From the NCBI RefSeq assembly GCF_042682565.1, contig NZ_JBHUIC010000013.1: 64,000 nucleotides of DNA. One strand, 5' to 3'. The translations under genes and the position numbers were made by a program. A model generated the notes under the pieces. The model did not search any database. It was not told the origin of the DNA and was given only the letters and a program-made list of their open reading frames with translations. Position 1 is the first letter of the stretch. Each line of letters starts with the position of its first letter. Positions 16,445 through 25,633 of the stretch are shown one piece after another. This stretch comes from Pistricoccus aurantiacus. Its GTDB lineage: Bacteria; Pseudomonadota; Gammaproteobacteria; Pseudomonadales; Halomonadaceae.

Positions 16445-17727
16445 CGGCACCCCTGGATCTGGCCGGTATCGGTATCGGCCCTTTCAACCTGAGTATCGCC
16501 GCCCTGCTGGACAGCCCGCCCCACAATCGGCAGCCCCGGCTCCAGGCCCGCTTCTTCGATCGCAAACCGCGGTTCGATTGGCATCCGGGCATGCTGCTGC
16601 CCGGGGTGCGGCTGCAGACCTCCTTCCTCAAGGATCTGGTCACCGGGGTGGCGCCGCAAAGCCCCTACAGTTTCCTGCAGTTCCTGGTCAGTCAGCGGCG
16701 CTTCTATCAGTTCCTGGCGGCGGAGCTGCCCGCCATCAGCCGAGTGGAGTACGGCCAGTATCTAAGCTGGGCGGCGGAGCAGCTGGCCAGCCTGCATTTC
16801 GACAGCCAGCTGGAAACCCTGGATTTCGACGGCGACCACTTCCGGCTGCACTTCAGCGACGACCGCCAACCGGTGATGGCTCGCCACCTGTGCCTGGGCA
16901 CCGGCAAACCGCCCTGGGTGCCGGACTGTTGCCGCCCTCACCTGGGATCGGACTGCTTTCACGCCATCGGTATCGCCAACCGCGCCCTCGACCTGCGCGG
17001 CAAGCGGGTCGCTATTGTCGGCGGCGGCCAGTCCGGGGCGGAGGTACTGCAAGCGATACTCGACGAGCATTGGGGACGTCCCGCCCAAGTCAACTGGCTG
17101 TCCCGACGCAGCAATTTCGCACCCCTGGATGAAACCCCCTTCACCAACGAGTACTTCACGCCGCAATACATCGCCGCCTTCTTCGACCTGCCCGGAGCGG
17201 TCAAGCAGCGGGTGGTCGAGGAGCAGAAGCTCGCCTCCGACGGCATCTCCCCGGCGACCCTGAAGGCGATCTACCGGCGCCTCTACGAAGGCCAGGTGCG
17301 GGGCGATCTCTTTCGGGTGCGCCTGATGCCCGGGCGTGAGTTACAAGGCATGGCGCGCCAAGGCGATACCTATCGGCTTGCTTATCGCAACCGCCTGGAC
17401 GCCACCCAGCAACAGTGCGAGGCGGAGGTGGTGATTCTCGCCACCGGCTTCAGCCAGCAGCTCCCCGCCTATCTCGCTCCCCTGCGGGAATGTCTGGAAC
17501 TCGATGACAGCGGCCAGTTGATCCTCGATCAGCACTTTCAGGTGCAGTGGAAGAACATGGCCACCAATCGGATTTACGCGGTCAACGCCGGACGCTTCAG
17601 CCACGGCATCGCCGAGCCGCAGATGAGCCTGATGTGCTGGCGCTCCGCCACCATCATCAACCACCTGGCAGGCGAGGAAATCTTCGATACCGGCCAGGGC
17701 ACGGGCATGGTGGATTGGCGGGGTTGA
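16441..17727 (+). CDS. iucD: Flavin-dependent diamine/lysine N-monooxygenase, IucD-like
   Basis: 428-residue FAD/NADPH N-hydroxylating monooxygenase that makes the N-hydroxyamine precursor. Evidence: N-terminal FAD motif (GIGIGPFNLSIAALL), the substrate-site segment WHPGMLLPGVRLQTSFLKDL, a NADPH-binding GGGQSGAEVLQA near residue 198, and the C-terminal ATGFSQQLPAYL. With iucABC this matches aerobactin synthesis from lysine. A cadaverine or diaminopropane substrate (as in alcaligin- or schizokinen-type siderophores) cannot be excluded, although the diaminopropane-making genes (rhbAB type) are absent here. No TonB receptor follows. Confidence 0.82.
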   Translation: MTAPLDLAGIGIGPFNLSIAALLDSPPHNRQPRLQARFFDRKPRFDWHPGMLLPGVRLQTSFLKDLVTGVAPQSPYSFLQFLVSQRRFYQFLAAELPAISRVEYGQYLSWAAEQLASLHFDSQLETLDFDGDHFRLHFSDDRQPVMARHLCLGTGKPPWVPDCCRPHLGSDCFHAIGIANRALDLRGKRVAIVGGGQSGAEVLQAILDEHWGRPAQVNWLSRRSNFAPLDETPFTNEYFTPQYIAAFFDLPGAVKQRVVEEQKLASDGISPATLKAIYRRLYEGQVRGDLFRVRLMPGRELQGMARQGDTYRLAYRNRLDATQQQCEAEVVILATGFSQQLPAYLAPLRECLELDDSGQLILDQHFQVQWKNMATNRIYAVNAGRFSHGIAEPQMSLMCWRSATIINHLAGEEIFDTGQGTGMVDWRG

Positions 17728-17884
17728 GAAAATTGCCGGTGGCAGGGTTGAAGAAAGCGCCTGACGAGACGACGCTTGTCAAGCAGTGCCAATAAGGACA
17801 TGCCCGCCAAGGGTGTCTGCTGGTCGAGGGCCGCTTTTCTGCGTAAGGTGCGCTTAGCATCTTTATTTTAGAGGAATCGAACGC

Positions 17885-18487
17885 GTGCCGGACCTTGCGA
17901 ACATCACCGTCGTGGCCTTCGACCTGGACGGCACCCTGATCGACTCGCGCCTGGACTTTCCGGCGATTCGTCGGGAACTGGGCTTTCCGGAAGGCGTCGG
18001 CCTGCTAGAGCATATCGCCACTCTGGAAGACAGCGCTCATGTCCAGCACGCCCATCGGGTCATTCATCGTCATGAAATGGCCGGGGCGCTGGCGGCGACC
18101 TGGATGCCCGGGGCGCGGGCGCTGCTCGATGGCCTTCACGAACTGGGCCTCCACACGGCGATTCTTACCCGCAATACCCGGGAGGCGGTGGAGCTTGTCA
18201 AGCGCAACCTGGATATTCCCATCGACCTGACCCTGACCCGGGAAGACTGCGCTCCCAAGCCGAGCCCGGATGGGCTCAGGAAGATCGCCGGCCATTTCAA
18301 TGCGACGACACCCGAGCTTGTCTACGTGGGAGATTTTCTCTTCGATCTGCAGATCGCCAGGGCCGCCGGTGCCTTGAGCTGCCTGTATCGCTACGGCGAT
18401 AACCATCGCTTTACCAAGGACGCGGACCTGGTGGTCGACCACCTGGACGAGCTCAAAGCGCTGTTTCGTCAGCGGGCGCCCGCCTGA
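17885..18487 (+). CDS. HAD-superfamily hydrolase (phosphoglycolate-phosphatase-like)
   Basis: 200-residue phosphatase-type HAD protein. Motif I is FDLDGTLIDS (nucleophile D12, acid/base D14), motif II TRNT (about 97), motif III lysine in CAPKPSPDG (about 122) and motif IV VGDFLFD (about 148). A C1 cap lies between motifs I and II. Start is GTG at 17885 preceded by AGAGGAA at 17869-17875. Physiological substrate unknown. The 3' end overlaps the convergent M48 protease gene by 19 bp. Confidence 0.82.
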   Translation: MPDLANITVVAFDLDGTLIDSRLDFPAIRRELGFPEGVGLLEHIATLEDSAHVQHAHRVIHRHEMAGALAATWMPGARALLDGLHELGLHTAILTRNTREAVELVKRNLDIPIDLTLTREDCAPKPSPDGLRKIAGHFNATTPELVYVGDFLFDLQIARAAGALSCLYRYGDNHRFTKDADLVVDHLDELKALFRQRAPA

Positions 18488-20379
18488 AGGGGCAATGATC
18501 CACCGGCGGACAGGGGGATCGGGCAATGCAGGCTCAGGCTGACCGCCCGCAGCAGTTCCATTTCCTCCGGGGCGATCACGCCGTCCTGCTCGACGCAGCG
18601 CACCATGGCCTTGAGCAGCCGGGCCTGTTCCTGCGGGGCCAGTGCCACCAGCCGCTGCAGCGCCCAGTCCAGATCCTCCGGCGAGGCGTCGAGGATCATG
18701 TATTCCAGCGTCATGCCAAGCGGCGTAACGGCGGCAGTGAAGGCTTCCTGGGCGGCAAGCTCATCCGCGTTGTAGCGGGCCAGCACCGACAGCAGCAGGG
18801 TCGCCGGCCCGGCCAGCTCTTCCAGACGACGATTCCAGCGCTGTCTTTTTCCAGACCGCATGCCTTGACGCAAGATACGCAGAAGCGCCCATTGCAGAGC
18901 GCCGGGCTGTGTTTCCTGCAGCATCAACAGGGTCAGGCAGTGATCCAGACGCTGCGCCTGTTCGGGGCTGAGCTGGCGCAGCACCGGCAGGGTCAGTTCG
19001 AGCAGCGGCAGGCGCTGATGGCTTTCCAGCGCGGTGATGGCGTCGTCGAGTCGATTCAATTCCGCGAGCACTTCCGGTAGCGCCGCGTCGGTCAATACCT
19101 GGCGCTGTCGAGTGCGGCTCTCGGGGTCGAGCCCCATCAGGATGCCGTAGATCAGCGCCCGGGCGGCGTAGGGATCATGAGCGGCACGAACCAGATCTTG
19201 CGACAACGCCTCGAGATGCTGCCGAGCGCTGGCCAGGTGTTTCTGTTCCAGCTGGCCGACGCTGGCGATCACCGCCGCCCCCACGGCGAGGGGCTTGTCG
19301 GCGATCGAAGTCTTCGATGGCATCTCGATAGGCGGCAAGGGCTCCGGGGGCGGGGTGACGGCTTCCTGAGTGAAGCGTGACGGCGCCATTTCACCTTGCC
19401 AGTTCGGTAGCACCCGGCGGATTCGCGCCTTGAGCGGAGGATGGGTGTGGGTCAGTCGCGAGAAGGAATGCACCCCGGGGCCGAAGAACAGATGGCTGTA
19501 TTCCACCGCGTTGGCGGCGCCCAGTTGGGAACCATGGCCGTGCCCGGCCAGGCGCAACAGCGCATGGCCGATGCCTTCCGGATTACGGGTGAACTGCACC
19601 GCGCTGGCATCCGCCAGGTATTCCCGCTGGCGGCTGACCGCCGCCTTGATCAGATTGGCGCATAGGGTTCCCGCATAGCCCAGCACCATCAGCGCGCCGC
19701 CGGCCAGCATCATCTTCACGCCGGTGTCGCTGTTCGACGAACGGGAAAGTCGCACGCGGCTCATTCGACCGCCGTGAAACAGCAGGCGCCCGATCAGGCC
19801 GACCAGCAGGATGCCGTGCAGCAGCCCCACCAGGCGCAGGTTGAGGCGCATGTCCCCGTGCAGGATATGACTGAATTCGTGGGCGATCACCCCCTGAAGC
19901 TCGTCCCGGTCGAGGCGCTCCAGAGCACCTTGAGTGATGCCGATCACCGCGTCTTCGGGGGCATGGCCGGCGGCGAAGGCGTTGATCGCCGGATCCTCGA
20001 TAAGATAGACCTCCGGCACCAGGATCCCTGCGGCGATAGCCATTTCCTCCACCAGATTGAGGGCTCGCTCTTCCAACGGCGAGCGTACATTGGCGTTGAG
20101 CAGCCGTCCGCCCAAGGATTCCGCCACCGCGCGACCGCCATGACGCAGCTGCCAACTGCGCCACAGCCCCCCGATCAGCGCCACCGCCATGACACTCAGG
20201 GCGATCTTGCCCAACAGCCAGGGATCGAAGCGCCAGCCCTGGCCGGGGGCGGAAAACCCCAGGGCCAGGGTGATCGCCAGGGTGGTCAGGCCGACCAGAA
20301 CCGCCACCGCCAGCACCAGCAGCGCGATCAGCCAGGCGGTGCTGCGCCGGGCATTGTCCTGGGCGGCGAAGAAATCCAT
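18469..20379 (-). CDS. M48-family membrane metalloprotease
   Basis: 636-residue HtpX/Ste24-like zinc protease. Two transmembrane helices (about 15-43 and 57-75) precede the catalytic domain with the zinc motif HEFSH at 167-171; further hydrophobic stretches near 185-205 and 222-248 resemble HtpX topology. The C-terminal half (about 340-636) is a long extension absent from HtpX, with a TerB-like look near the end (VEQDGVIAPEEMELLRAVS). It follows the two LemA genes with a 1-bp gap; M48-LemA pairing is common in bacteria and suggests membrane-protein quality control. Confidence 0.85.
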   Translation of the reverse strand: MDFFAAQDNARRSTAWLIALLVLAVAVLVGLTTLAITLALGFSAPGQGWRFDPWLLGKIALSVMAVALIGGLWRSWQLRHGGRAVAESLGGRLLNANVRSPLEERALNLVEEMAIAAGILVPEVYLIEDPAINAFAAGHAPEDAVIGITQGALERLDRDELQGVIAHEFSHILHGDMRLNLRLVGLLHGILLVGLIGRLLFHGGRMSRVRLSRSSNSDTGVKMMLAGGALMVLGYAGTLCANLIKAAVSRQREYLADASAVQFTRNPEGIGHALLRLAGHGHGSQLGAANAVEYSHLFFGPGVHSFSRLTHTHPPLKARIRRVLPNWQGEMAPSRFTQEAVTPPPEPLPPIEMPSKTSIADKPLAVGAAVIASVGQLEQKHLASARQHLEALSQDLVRAAHDPYAARALIYGILMGLDPESRTRQRQVLTDAALPEVLAELNRLDDAITALESHQRLPLLELTLPVLRQLSPEQAQRLDHCLTLLMLQETQPGALQWALLRILRQGMRSGKRQRWNRRLEELAGPATLLLSVLARYNADELAAQEAFTAAVTPLGMTLEYMILDASPEDLDWALQRLVALAPQEQARLLKAMVRCVEQDGVIAPEEMELLRAVSLSLHCPIPLSAGGSLPLQAGAR

Positions 20380-20380
20380 G

Positions 20381-20977
20381 CTAGAAGGCGACCTGAGGCG
20401 CCTGTTGAATGGCCGCGCTATCCTCGAAGCTCAATAGCGCCGCGTCCTCCTTGTGGCCGAAGGAAGGCGCCAGCACCACCGGTGGAAAACTCTGCCGGTA
20501 GGTGTTGTAGCGCATCACCGCGTCGTTGTAGGCCTGGCGGGCGAAGGCTACCCGATTCTCGGTACTGGTCAACTCCTCGCTGAGCTGCTGCATGTTCCCC
20601 GAGGCCTGGAGTTCCGGATAGGCTTCCATCACCAGATTCAGGCGGCCCAGGGCGGCGCCAAGGGCCTGTTCGCCGTCGGCCAGGGCCGCCATCGCGCTCG
20701 CGTCACCGGGGCGCGCGCTTGCGGACTGCAGGCCACTCATTGCCTGGTTGCGCGCGACAGTCACCGCCTCCAAGGTTTCCCGTTCATGGCGCATGTAGGC
20801 CTTGGCGGTTTCCACCAGATTGGGAATCAGCTCATGACGGCGCTTGAGCTGGACCTCGATCTGAGCGAAGGCGTTGCGGTAACGATTGGCCAGCGCCACG
20901 AGGCGGTTATAGATCGCCACCCCGTAAAACAGCAGCGCGGCAAGCGCGATCAATAGAACGATCCCGGTAATCGACAT
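20381..20977 (-). CDS. LemA family protein
   Basis: 198-residue LemA protein: one N-terminal transmembrane helix (about residues 3-22), then a cytoplasmic helical bundle with the family signature NRYRNAFAQIEVQLKRRHEL and LIPNLVETAKAYM. Ends one base before the M48 protease start, so they form one operon. Biochemical role not established for the family. Confidence 0.85.
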   Translation of the reverse strand: MSITGIVLLIALAALLFYGVAIYNRLVALANRYRNAFAQIEVQLKRRHELIPNLVETAKAYMRHERETLEAVTVARNQAMSGLQSASARPGDASAMAALADGEQALGAALGRLNLVMEAYPELQASGNMQQLSEELTSTENRVAFARQAYNDAVMRYNTYRQSFPPVVLAPSFGHKEDAALLSFEDSAAIQQAPQVAF

Positions 20978-20992
20978 GCTGAAGTTTCCTTG

Positions 20993-21586
20993 TTAGAACG
21001 CCGGCTGAAACGCCTGGGGAGTCATCTCGCTGTCGTCGAACCCCAGCGGCGTTGCATCCTGGCGATGCCCGAGAGCGTTCGCCAACCAGACGCGAGAGAC
21101 CCCATGCTTGTAGGTGTTGTAGCGCATCACGGTGCCATTGAAGATCTGGCTCATTAGCGTAATGCGCTTCTCGGCCTCATCCAGTTCATCGAGCAGCCGC
21201 TTGATCTCCTTGGAAGCGTCGAGCTCGGTGGAACGCTCGACCATCTGCGCCAGACGAACCAGAGCGCTATCCAGCGTATTTTCGGCATGCGTCAGCTCCG
21301 CCATGGCGGCTTCCTCACCGGGGCAGTGACGGGCCAGGCGCAGGCATCTTGCCGCTTCATCGTTTGCAGCGACCAGCGCTTCCACGGTCGGATGATTGTC
21401 GTTCAGCTTGATCCCCGGGCTCCGCAACAGCTCTTCAACCAAGCCATAGCGACGTTTGAGCTGTATCCCGAGATGCACGAAGGCATGGTGAAAACGATTG
21501 ACCTGGGTGGTCAGGCGATTGTGGACGGCGTAAATACAAAGCAGCGCAATCAACAACAGCGGCACAAGATTTGAGACGAGCGACAT
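20993..21586 (-). CDS. Divergent LemA family protein
   Basis: 197-residue paralogue of the downstream LemA: transmembrane helix at about 6-24, then NRFHHAFVHLGIQLKRRYGL, matching the LemA signature in weaker form. The family segment normally reading LIPNLVE is changed here to LVEELLRSPG. The C-terminal segments of the two proteins match closely (FNGTVMRYNTYKHGVS against YNDAVMRYNTYRQSFP). ATG at 21586 is preferred over upstream in-frame starts because AAGGGAAA lies just before it and the membrane helix then begins normally. First gene of the lemA-lemA-M48 operon. Confidence 0.75.
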   Translation of the reverse strand: MSLVSNLVPLLLIALLCIYAVHNRLTTQVNRFHHAFVHLGIQLKRRYGLVEELLRSPGIKLNDNHPTVEALVAANDEAARCLRLARHCPGEEAAMAELTHAENTLDSALVRLAQMVERSTELDASKEIKRLLDELDEAEKRITLMSQIFNGTVMRYNTYKHGVSRVWLANALGHRQDATPLGFDDSEMTPQAFQPAF

Positions 21587-21727
21587 GAGGTGTTTCCCTT
21601 GCAATGGCTCCTGATGACCTGACTGGCGGAACGCTCGTGCCAGTATCACCGGTTATCGGCCGTTGGCGAGAAAGGATTAGCGCGACTTTTCATGCGCTAT
21701 TAAAAAATTAGACAGGGGAAACCTCAT

Positions 21728-22759
21728 ATGGCGAGCATACTGCTCTGGACTCTCGTCGCGGTGGTGGCGACGGTGATCATCTGGCAAGGCAGCGGCCTGC
21801 TTGAGCGCTCCAGCGAGCGCCTGGCCGCCTACTACGAACTGCCGGACATTGTGCAGGGCGCGGTGGTGGTCGCCGTGGGGTCGAGCTTTCCCGAGCTCTC
21901 CACCACGGTGATCTCCACCCTGGTACACGGCGAGTTCGAGCTCGGGGTGGCGGCCATCGTCGGCTCCGCCCTGTTCAATATCCTGGTGATTCCCGCCCTT
22001 TCCGGCCTGGCGAGCATGGAGCCGCTGCGCGCCAATCGCGATCTGGTCTACAAGGAAGCCCAGTTCTACATGATCGCGGTGGCGGTACTCACCCTGACTT
22101 TTGCCTTCGCGGCGATCTATCATCCGGTGGCTAGCAGCGGCAACGCCATTCAGGGGGAAATGACCCGCTGGCTGGCCTTGATGCCGGTGGCGCTCTACGG
22201 GCTTTATCTGTTCGTGCAATACCAGGACACCATGGATCATCAGGCGGAGCCGGATACCCGGAAGATAAAGCCCGGCAAGGAATGGGGCATCCTGGCGCTT
22301 TCGCTGCTGATCATCGTGGTGGGGGTCGAGGGGCTGGTGCGCGCCGCCATCAACTTCGGCGAGATCTTCAACACGCCAAGCTTTCTGTGGGGCATTACCG
22401 TGGTCGCCGCCGGTACCTCGATTCCGGACGCCTTCGTCTCCATCCGCGCCGCCCGCCACGGCCGCGGCGTAACCAGCATCGCCAACGTGCTCGGCAGCAA
22501 CACCTTCGACCTGCTGATCTGCATCCCTGCCGGGGTGTTGATCGCCGGCACTGCGGTGATCAATTTCTCCATCGCCGCGCCGATGATGGCAGTGCTCACC
22601 GCCGCCACCGTCGCCTTGTTTCTGATGATGCGGACCCAGATGATTCTCTCCCGCCGGGAATGCGTCGCTCTGCTGGCGATCTATGTTTTCTTTATCGTCT
22701 GGATCAGCCTGGAAACCTTCGACCTCATCGACTGGGTGCCGAGCCTGCCGCCGACTTGA
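21728..22759 (+). CDS. CaCA-family Na+/Ca2+ exchanger-like antiporter
   Basis: 343-residue polytopic protein with about 10 hydrophobic segments and the two inverted alpha-repeats of the CaCA family. Repeat 1 reads GSSFPELSTTVISTL with AAIVGSALFNILVIP (about 57-95); repeat 2 reads GTSIPDAFVSIRAARHG with ANVLGSNTFDLLI (about 232-264). The acidic residue in each repeat (E and D) and the GS[AN]xFN/D motif are the ion-binding elements. YrbG-type proteins in E. coli are close in size. Cation selectivity cannot be read from sequence. Confidence 0.85.
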   Translation: MASILLWTLVAVVATVIIWQGSGLLERSSERLAAYYELPDIVQGAVVVAVGSSFPELSTTVISTLVHGEFELGVAAIVGSALFNILVIPALSGLASMEPLRANRDLVYKEAQFYMIAVAVLTLTFAFAAIYHPVASSGNAIQGEMTRWLALMPVALYGLYLFVQYQDTMDHQAEPDTRKIKPGKEWGILALSLLIIVVGVEGLVRAAINFGEIFNTPSFLWGITVVAAGTSIPDAFVSIRAARHGRGVTSIANVLGSNTFDLLICIPAGVLIAGTAVINFSIAAPMMAVLTAATVALFLMMRTQMILSRRECVALLAIYVFFIVWISLETFDLIDWVPSLPPT

Positions 22760-22959
22760 GGAAGCCGCTGAACCACTGCGTCATGAACTCTGCGGGAGAT
22801 GACTCGCTCCTCGCCCTGACATTGTTATCTCGCTTGCCAGCAACTCTTATTCGCTACTAGAGTCTCAATACCGCTCGCTCCTGGAAATGATGAGCGAGCG
22901 ATACGCCGTTCGTCGAATCGTCTGGCGTAGCCTTTTTCCAAGCAAGGAGAATCTACGAT

Positions 22960-24060
22960 ATGGATTATCGTCCGCTGGGCCATTCCGGCCTGATGGTATC
23001 GAAGATGGTGCTGGGCACGGTGCCCTTCGGCGGCGCCCACGGCTTCGAGAAAGCCGCCAGCGTCGGCGTGGAGGACGCCTCGAGAATCCTCGATATCGCC
23101 TTCGAGGCCGGTATCAACACGATCGATACCGCCGACCTCTACTCCCTGGGCGTGACCGAGGAGGTCACCGGCAAGGCGCTGGGCAAGAAGCGCAACGACA
23201 TCATTCTCGCCACCAAGGGGCGCAGCCCTCTCGGTGATGATCCCAACAACACCGGCGCCTCCCGCTATCATCTGATTCGTGCCGTGGAAGCGAGCCTCAA
23301 GCGCCTGGGCACGGATCATATCGACCTCTATCAGTTGCATAACTGGGACGGCCTTACGCCGATCGAGGAAACCCTCGAGGCCATGCATCATCTCGTCACC
23401 AGCGGCAAGGTGCGCTACTACGGCACCTCGAACTACAGCGGCTGGCAGATGATGAAGATGCTCGGCAAGGCGGAAGCGCATCATTATCTCAAGCCGGTCA
23501 GCCAGCAGATCTACTACACGCCGGAATCCCGGGAGGCGGAATACGAACTGCTGCCCCTGGCGCTGGATCAGAACATCGCCAGCCTGATCTGGGGTCCCAT
23601 GGGAGAAGGCTTTCTCACCGGCAAGGTGCGACGAGGCCAGGACACGCCGCCCAACACTCGCCAAGGCGAAGGCTGGCCGGAACCCTATATCCATGACATG
23701 GAGCGCGCCTACGACATCATCGAGGAGCTGTTCGCCATCGGTGAGGCTCATGACTGCTCCCCGGCCCGGGTCTGCCTGGCCTGGCTGCTGGACCGGCCCG
23801 GCGTGACCTCGCTGATCTTCGGCGCTCGAACCGAGGAACACCTGCGGGACAACCTGGCGGCAACGGAGCTCAAGCTCAGCGACGAAGAGCATCAGCGTCT
23901 GGAAAAACTGACCCGCCCGATACCGCTCTACCCCTACTGGCACCGCATCGTCTGCGGCATGGACCGCTGGGATCCGGCGGAAAAACCGTTCCTGGAAGGC
24001 TACGCCGAGACCATCAAACATCGCGACGACGATCGCGCCTCGAAATCTTCCGACAGTTGA
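22960..24060 (+). CDS. Aldo/keto reductase
   Basis: 366-residue NAD(P)H-dependent oxidoreductase of the aldo/keto reductase TIM-barrel family. Seen: N-terminal MDYRPLGHSGLMVSKMVLGT, the catalytic Asp/Tyr segment TIDTADLYSLGVTEE (D50, Y55 approx.), catalytic Lys in ILATKG, catalytic His in YQLHNWDG, and a coenzyme-binding LIFGARTEEHLRDN near 290. AAGGAGAA lies upstream of the ATG. It stands alone between two intergenic regions; substrate unknown. Confidence 0.88.
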   Translation: MDYRPLGHSGLMVSKMVLGTVPFGGAHGFEKAASVGVEDASRILDIAFEAGINTIDTADLYSLGVTEEVTGKALGKKRNDIILATKGRSPLGDDPNNTGASRYHLIRAVEASLKRLGTDHIDLYQLHNWDGLTPIEETLEAMHHLVTSGKVRYYGTSNYSGWQMMKMLGKAEAHHYLKPVSQQIYYTPESREAEYELLPLALDQNIASLIWGPMGEGFLTGKVRRGQDTPPNTRQGEGWPEPYIHDMERAYDIIEELFAIGEAHDCSPARVCLAWLLDRPGVTSLIFGARTEEHLRDNLAATELKLSDEEHQRLEKLTRPIPLYPYWHRIVCGMDRWDPAEKPFLEGYAETIKHRDDDRASKSSDS

Positions 24061-24070
24061 TCGCAAACAC

Positions 24071-24093
24071 GCGCGGCTCATGATGGGCCGCGC
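24071..24093 (+). terminator. GC-rich hairpin after the aldo/keto reductase
   Basis: Seven-base-pair stem GCGCGGC / GCCGCGC with a 9-nt loop, 11 bp after the stop codon. No T-run, so termination activity is uncertain. Confidence 0.4.
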
Positions 24094-24199
24094 CATCGCC
24101 AGAATTTCTTTGAACGATTTCGTCCTGCGCCGCCATTGGTCGCCGTCCATTACGCTATGCTGGTGGGTATCCTCCCGTACACCGCAAAGGAACCTTGCC

Positions 24200-24424
24200 A
24201 TGAGCAACAAGACCGATAGAGACATCGAGAAAAGCTACCCCACCGCCGACTTCGTCGCCAAGCTGCGCCGACTCGCGGATTCCCTGGAACAAGGCAAGCG
24301 ATTCGAGATCAGCATTGCCGGCGAGCGTATCCGCGTGCCTGCCGGCGCGACCTACAATATCGAGCACGAGCGAGAAGAGGGCGAGGAGGAGATCGAGTTT
24401 CAGATCAAGTGGAAGAATGAGTGA
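24200..24424 (+). CDS. Amphi-Trp domain protein
   Basis: 74-residue acidic protein similar to small proteins carrying the amphi-Trp domain: a helical N-terminal half (FVAKLRRLADSLEQGKRFEI) and a beta segment with alternating charged residues ending in EIEFQIKWKNE. The ATG at 24200 follows AAGGAA and is preferred to in-frame starts 120 bp upstream, which would add a non-conserved leader. The domain's function is unknown; related proteins are frequent in halophiles. Confidence 0.72.
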   Translation: MSNKTDRDIEKSYPTADFVAKLRRLADSLEQGKRFEISIAGERIRVPAGATYNIEHEREEGEEEIEFQIKWKNE

Positions 24425-24457
24425 CCAGCCCTGTCGCAAGATGCTGCGCTTGTCTTT

Positions 24458-25483
24458 TCAGGAGGCGCTGACATCGCGTTTGATACGCTTTAGCCAACGT
24501 TGCTTGGCGTATCTGCGCAGGTTCTGAACGCTGTCCGTCTCATCGACGATGTCCTGACCCAGGATCGTCTCGATCACGTCTTCCAGGGTAATCAGCCCTA
24601 CCCAGGCACCATGCTCATCGTAGACCAAGCGCATATGGCCGCGACCCTTGAGCATCGCCGTGAATACCCCTTCGACATCGTCGGTTTCCAGGATGATATC
24701 CACCGGGTGCACCAGTGCCTTCATGGTTTGCGCGTCGTCGGCGTGATGAATATCGGCCCGATGCACATAACCCAATGCCTGCTCGCCTTCATCCATCACC
24801 GGAAAGCGTGTGAACTGCCTTTTATCGTAATGGGCATTGAACTCCTTGACGGTGAATTCCGGCGACAGGATTTCGCAGACGGTACGCGGTGTCATGACGC
24901 TCTCCACGGTAATCTCGTGAAGGTTGAGAATATTGACGATGGTGCGCACCTCGTCTTCGTCCAATGCTCGCTCATCCCGGCCGATTTGTGCCAACGCCTT
25001 GATTTCACTTCGTATATCCACATCCTGCTCCGCCTTGCCGATTCGCGTGGTGATCAACTCGGAGAGCCAGATGAAGGGTGACAGCAGCACCATCATCGAA
25101 CGCAACAAGGGTGGCAACCACGGGGCCAGACTTCGCCAATACGTCGCGCCGATGGTCTTCGGTATGATCTCGGAGAGCACCAGGATCAACAAGGTCATGA
25201 CCGCGGACGCCACGGCGATATGGGCTTCGCCGTAAAGCACCGAGACCTGGGCGCCGACCCCGGTGGCGCCGACGGTATGGGCGATGGTGTTCAGCGTCAG
25301 GATGGCGGCCAAGGGGCGATCGATATCGGCTTTCAGCTGGAAAAGCGCCTGATGCAGCTTGGGCCGGCTTTCTTTCAACTGGGCGATATAGCTTGGGGTC
25401 AGCGATAAAAGGGCAGCTTCCAATATCGAACAAAGAAAGGAGAAGCCGATGGAGAGTAAAGCGAAGGCCGCTAGTAGAAGCAT
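24458..25483 (-). CDS. CNNM/CorC-type DUF21-CBS membrane protein (hemolysin family)
   Basis: 341-residue protein: a DUF21/CNNM membrane domain with three to four helices (about 1-150, including LVLSEIIPKTIGA), then a tandem CBS pair (about 195-315; VMTPRTVCEILSP and LITLEDVIETILGQDI). It ends soon after, so the C-terminal CorC/HlyC domain of the longer YfjD/CorB-type proteins is missing. Members of the family are linked to Mg2+ or Co2+ homeostasis and the CBS pair binds adenine nucleotides. It is convergent with the amphi-Trp gene. Confidence 0.85.
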   Translation of the reverse strand: MLLLAAFALLSIGFSFLCSILEAALLSLTPSYIAQLKESRPKLHQALFQLKADIDRPLAAILTLNTIAHTVGATGVGAQVSVLYGEAHIAVASAVMTLLILVLSEIIPKTIGATYWRSLAPWLPPLLRSMMVLLSPFIWLSELITTRIGKAEQDVDIRSEIKALAQIGRDERALDEDEVRTIVNILNLHEITVESVMTPRTVCEILSPEFTVKEFNAHYDKRQFTRFPVMDEGEQALGYVHRADIHHADDAQTMKALVHPVDIILETDDVEGVFTAMLKGRGHMRLVYDEHGAWVGLITLEDVIETILGQDIVDETDSVQNLRRYAKQRWLKRIKRDVSAS

Positions 25484-25633
25484 GGAAGCTCACGGTCGAG
25501 AACAAGGCGTTTATTTATCCAAGCCTAACTATAAGCCCTGTCACGTTTTTCGGCCATGGGGCGGAATGCAGCTGGCCGCGCTACTCGACGAACTAAAACT
25601 GACGTGATGATCAGGCAATGGAAGGAAAAACGA

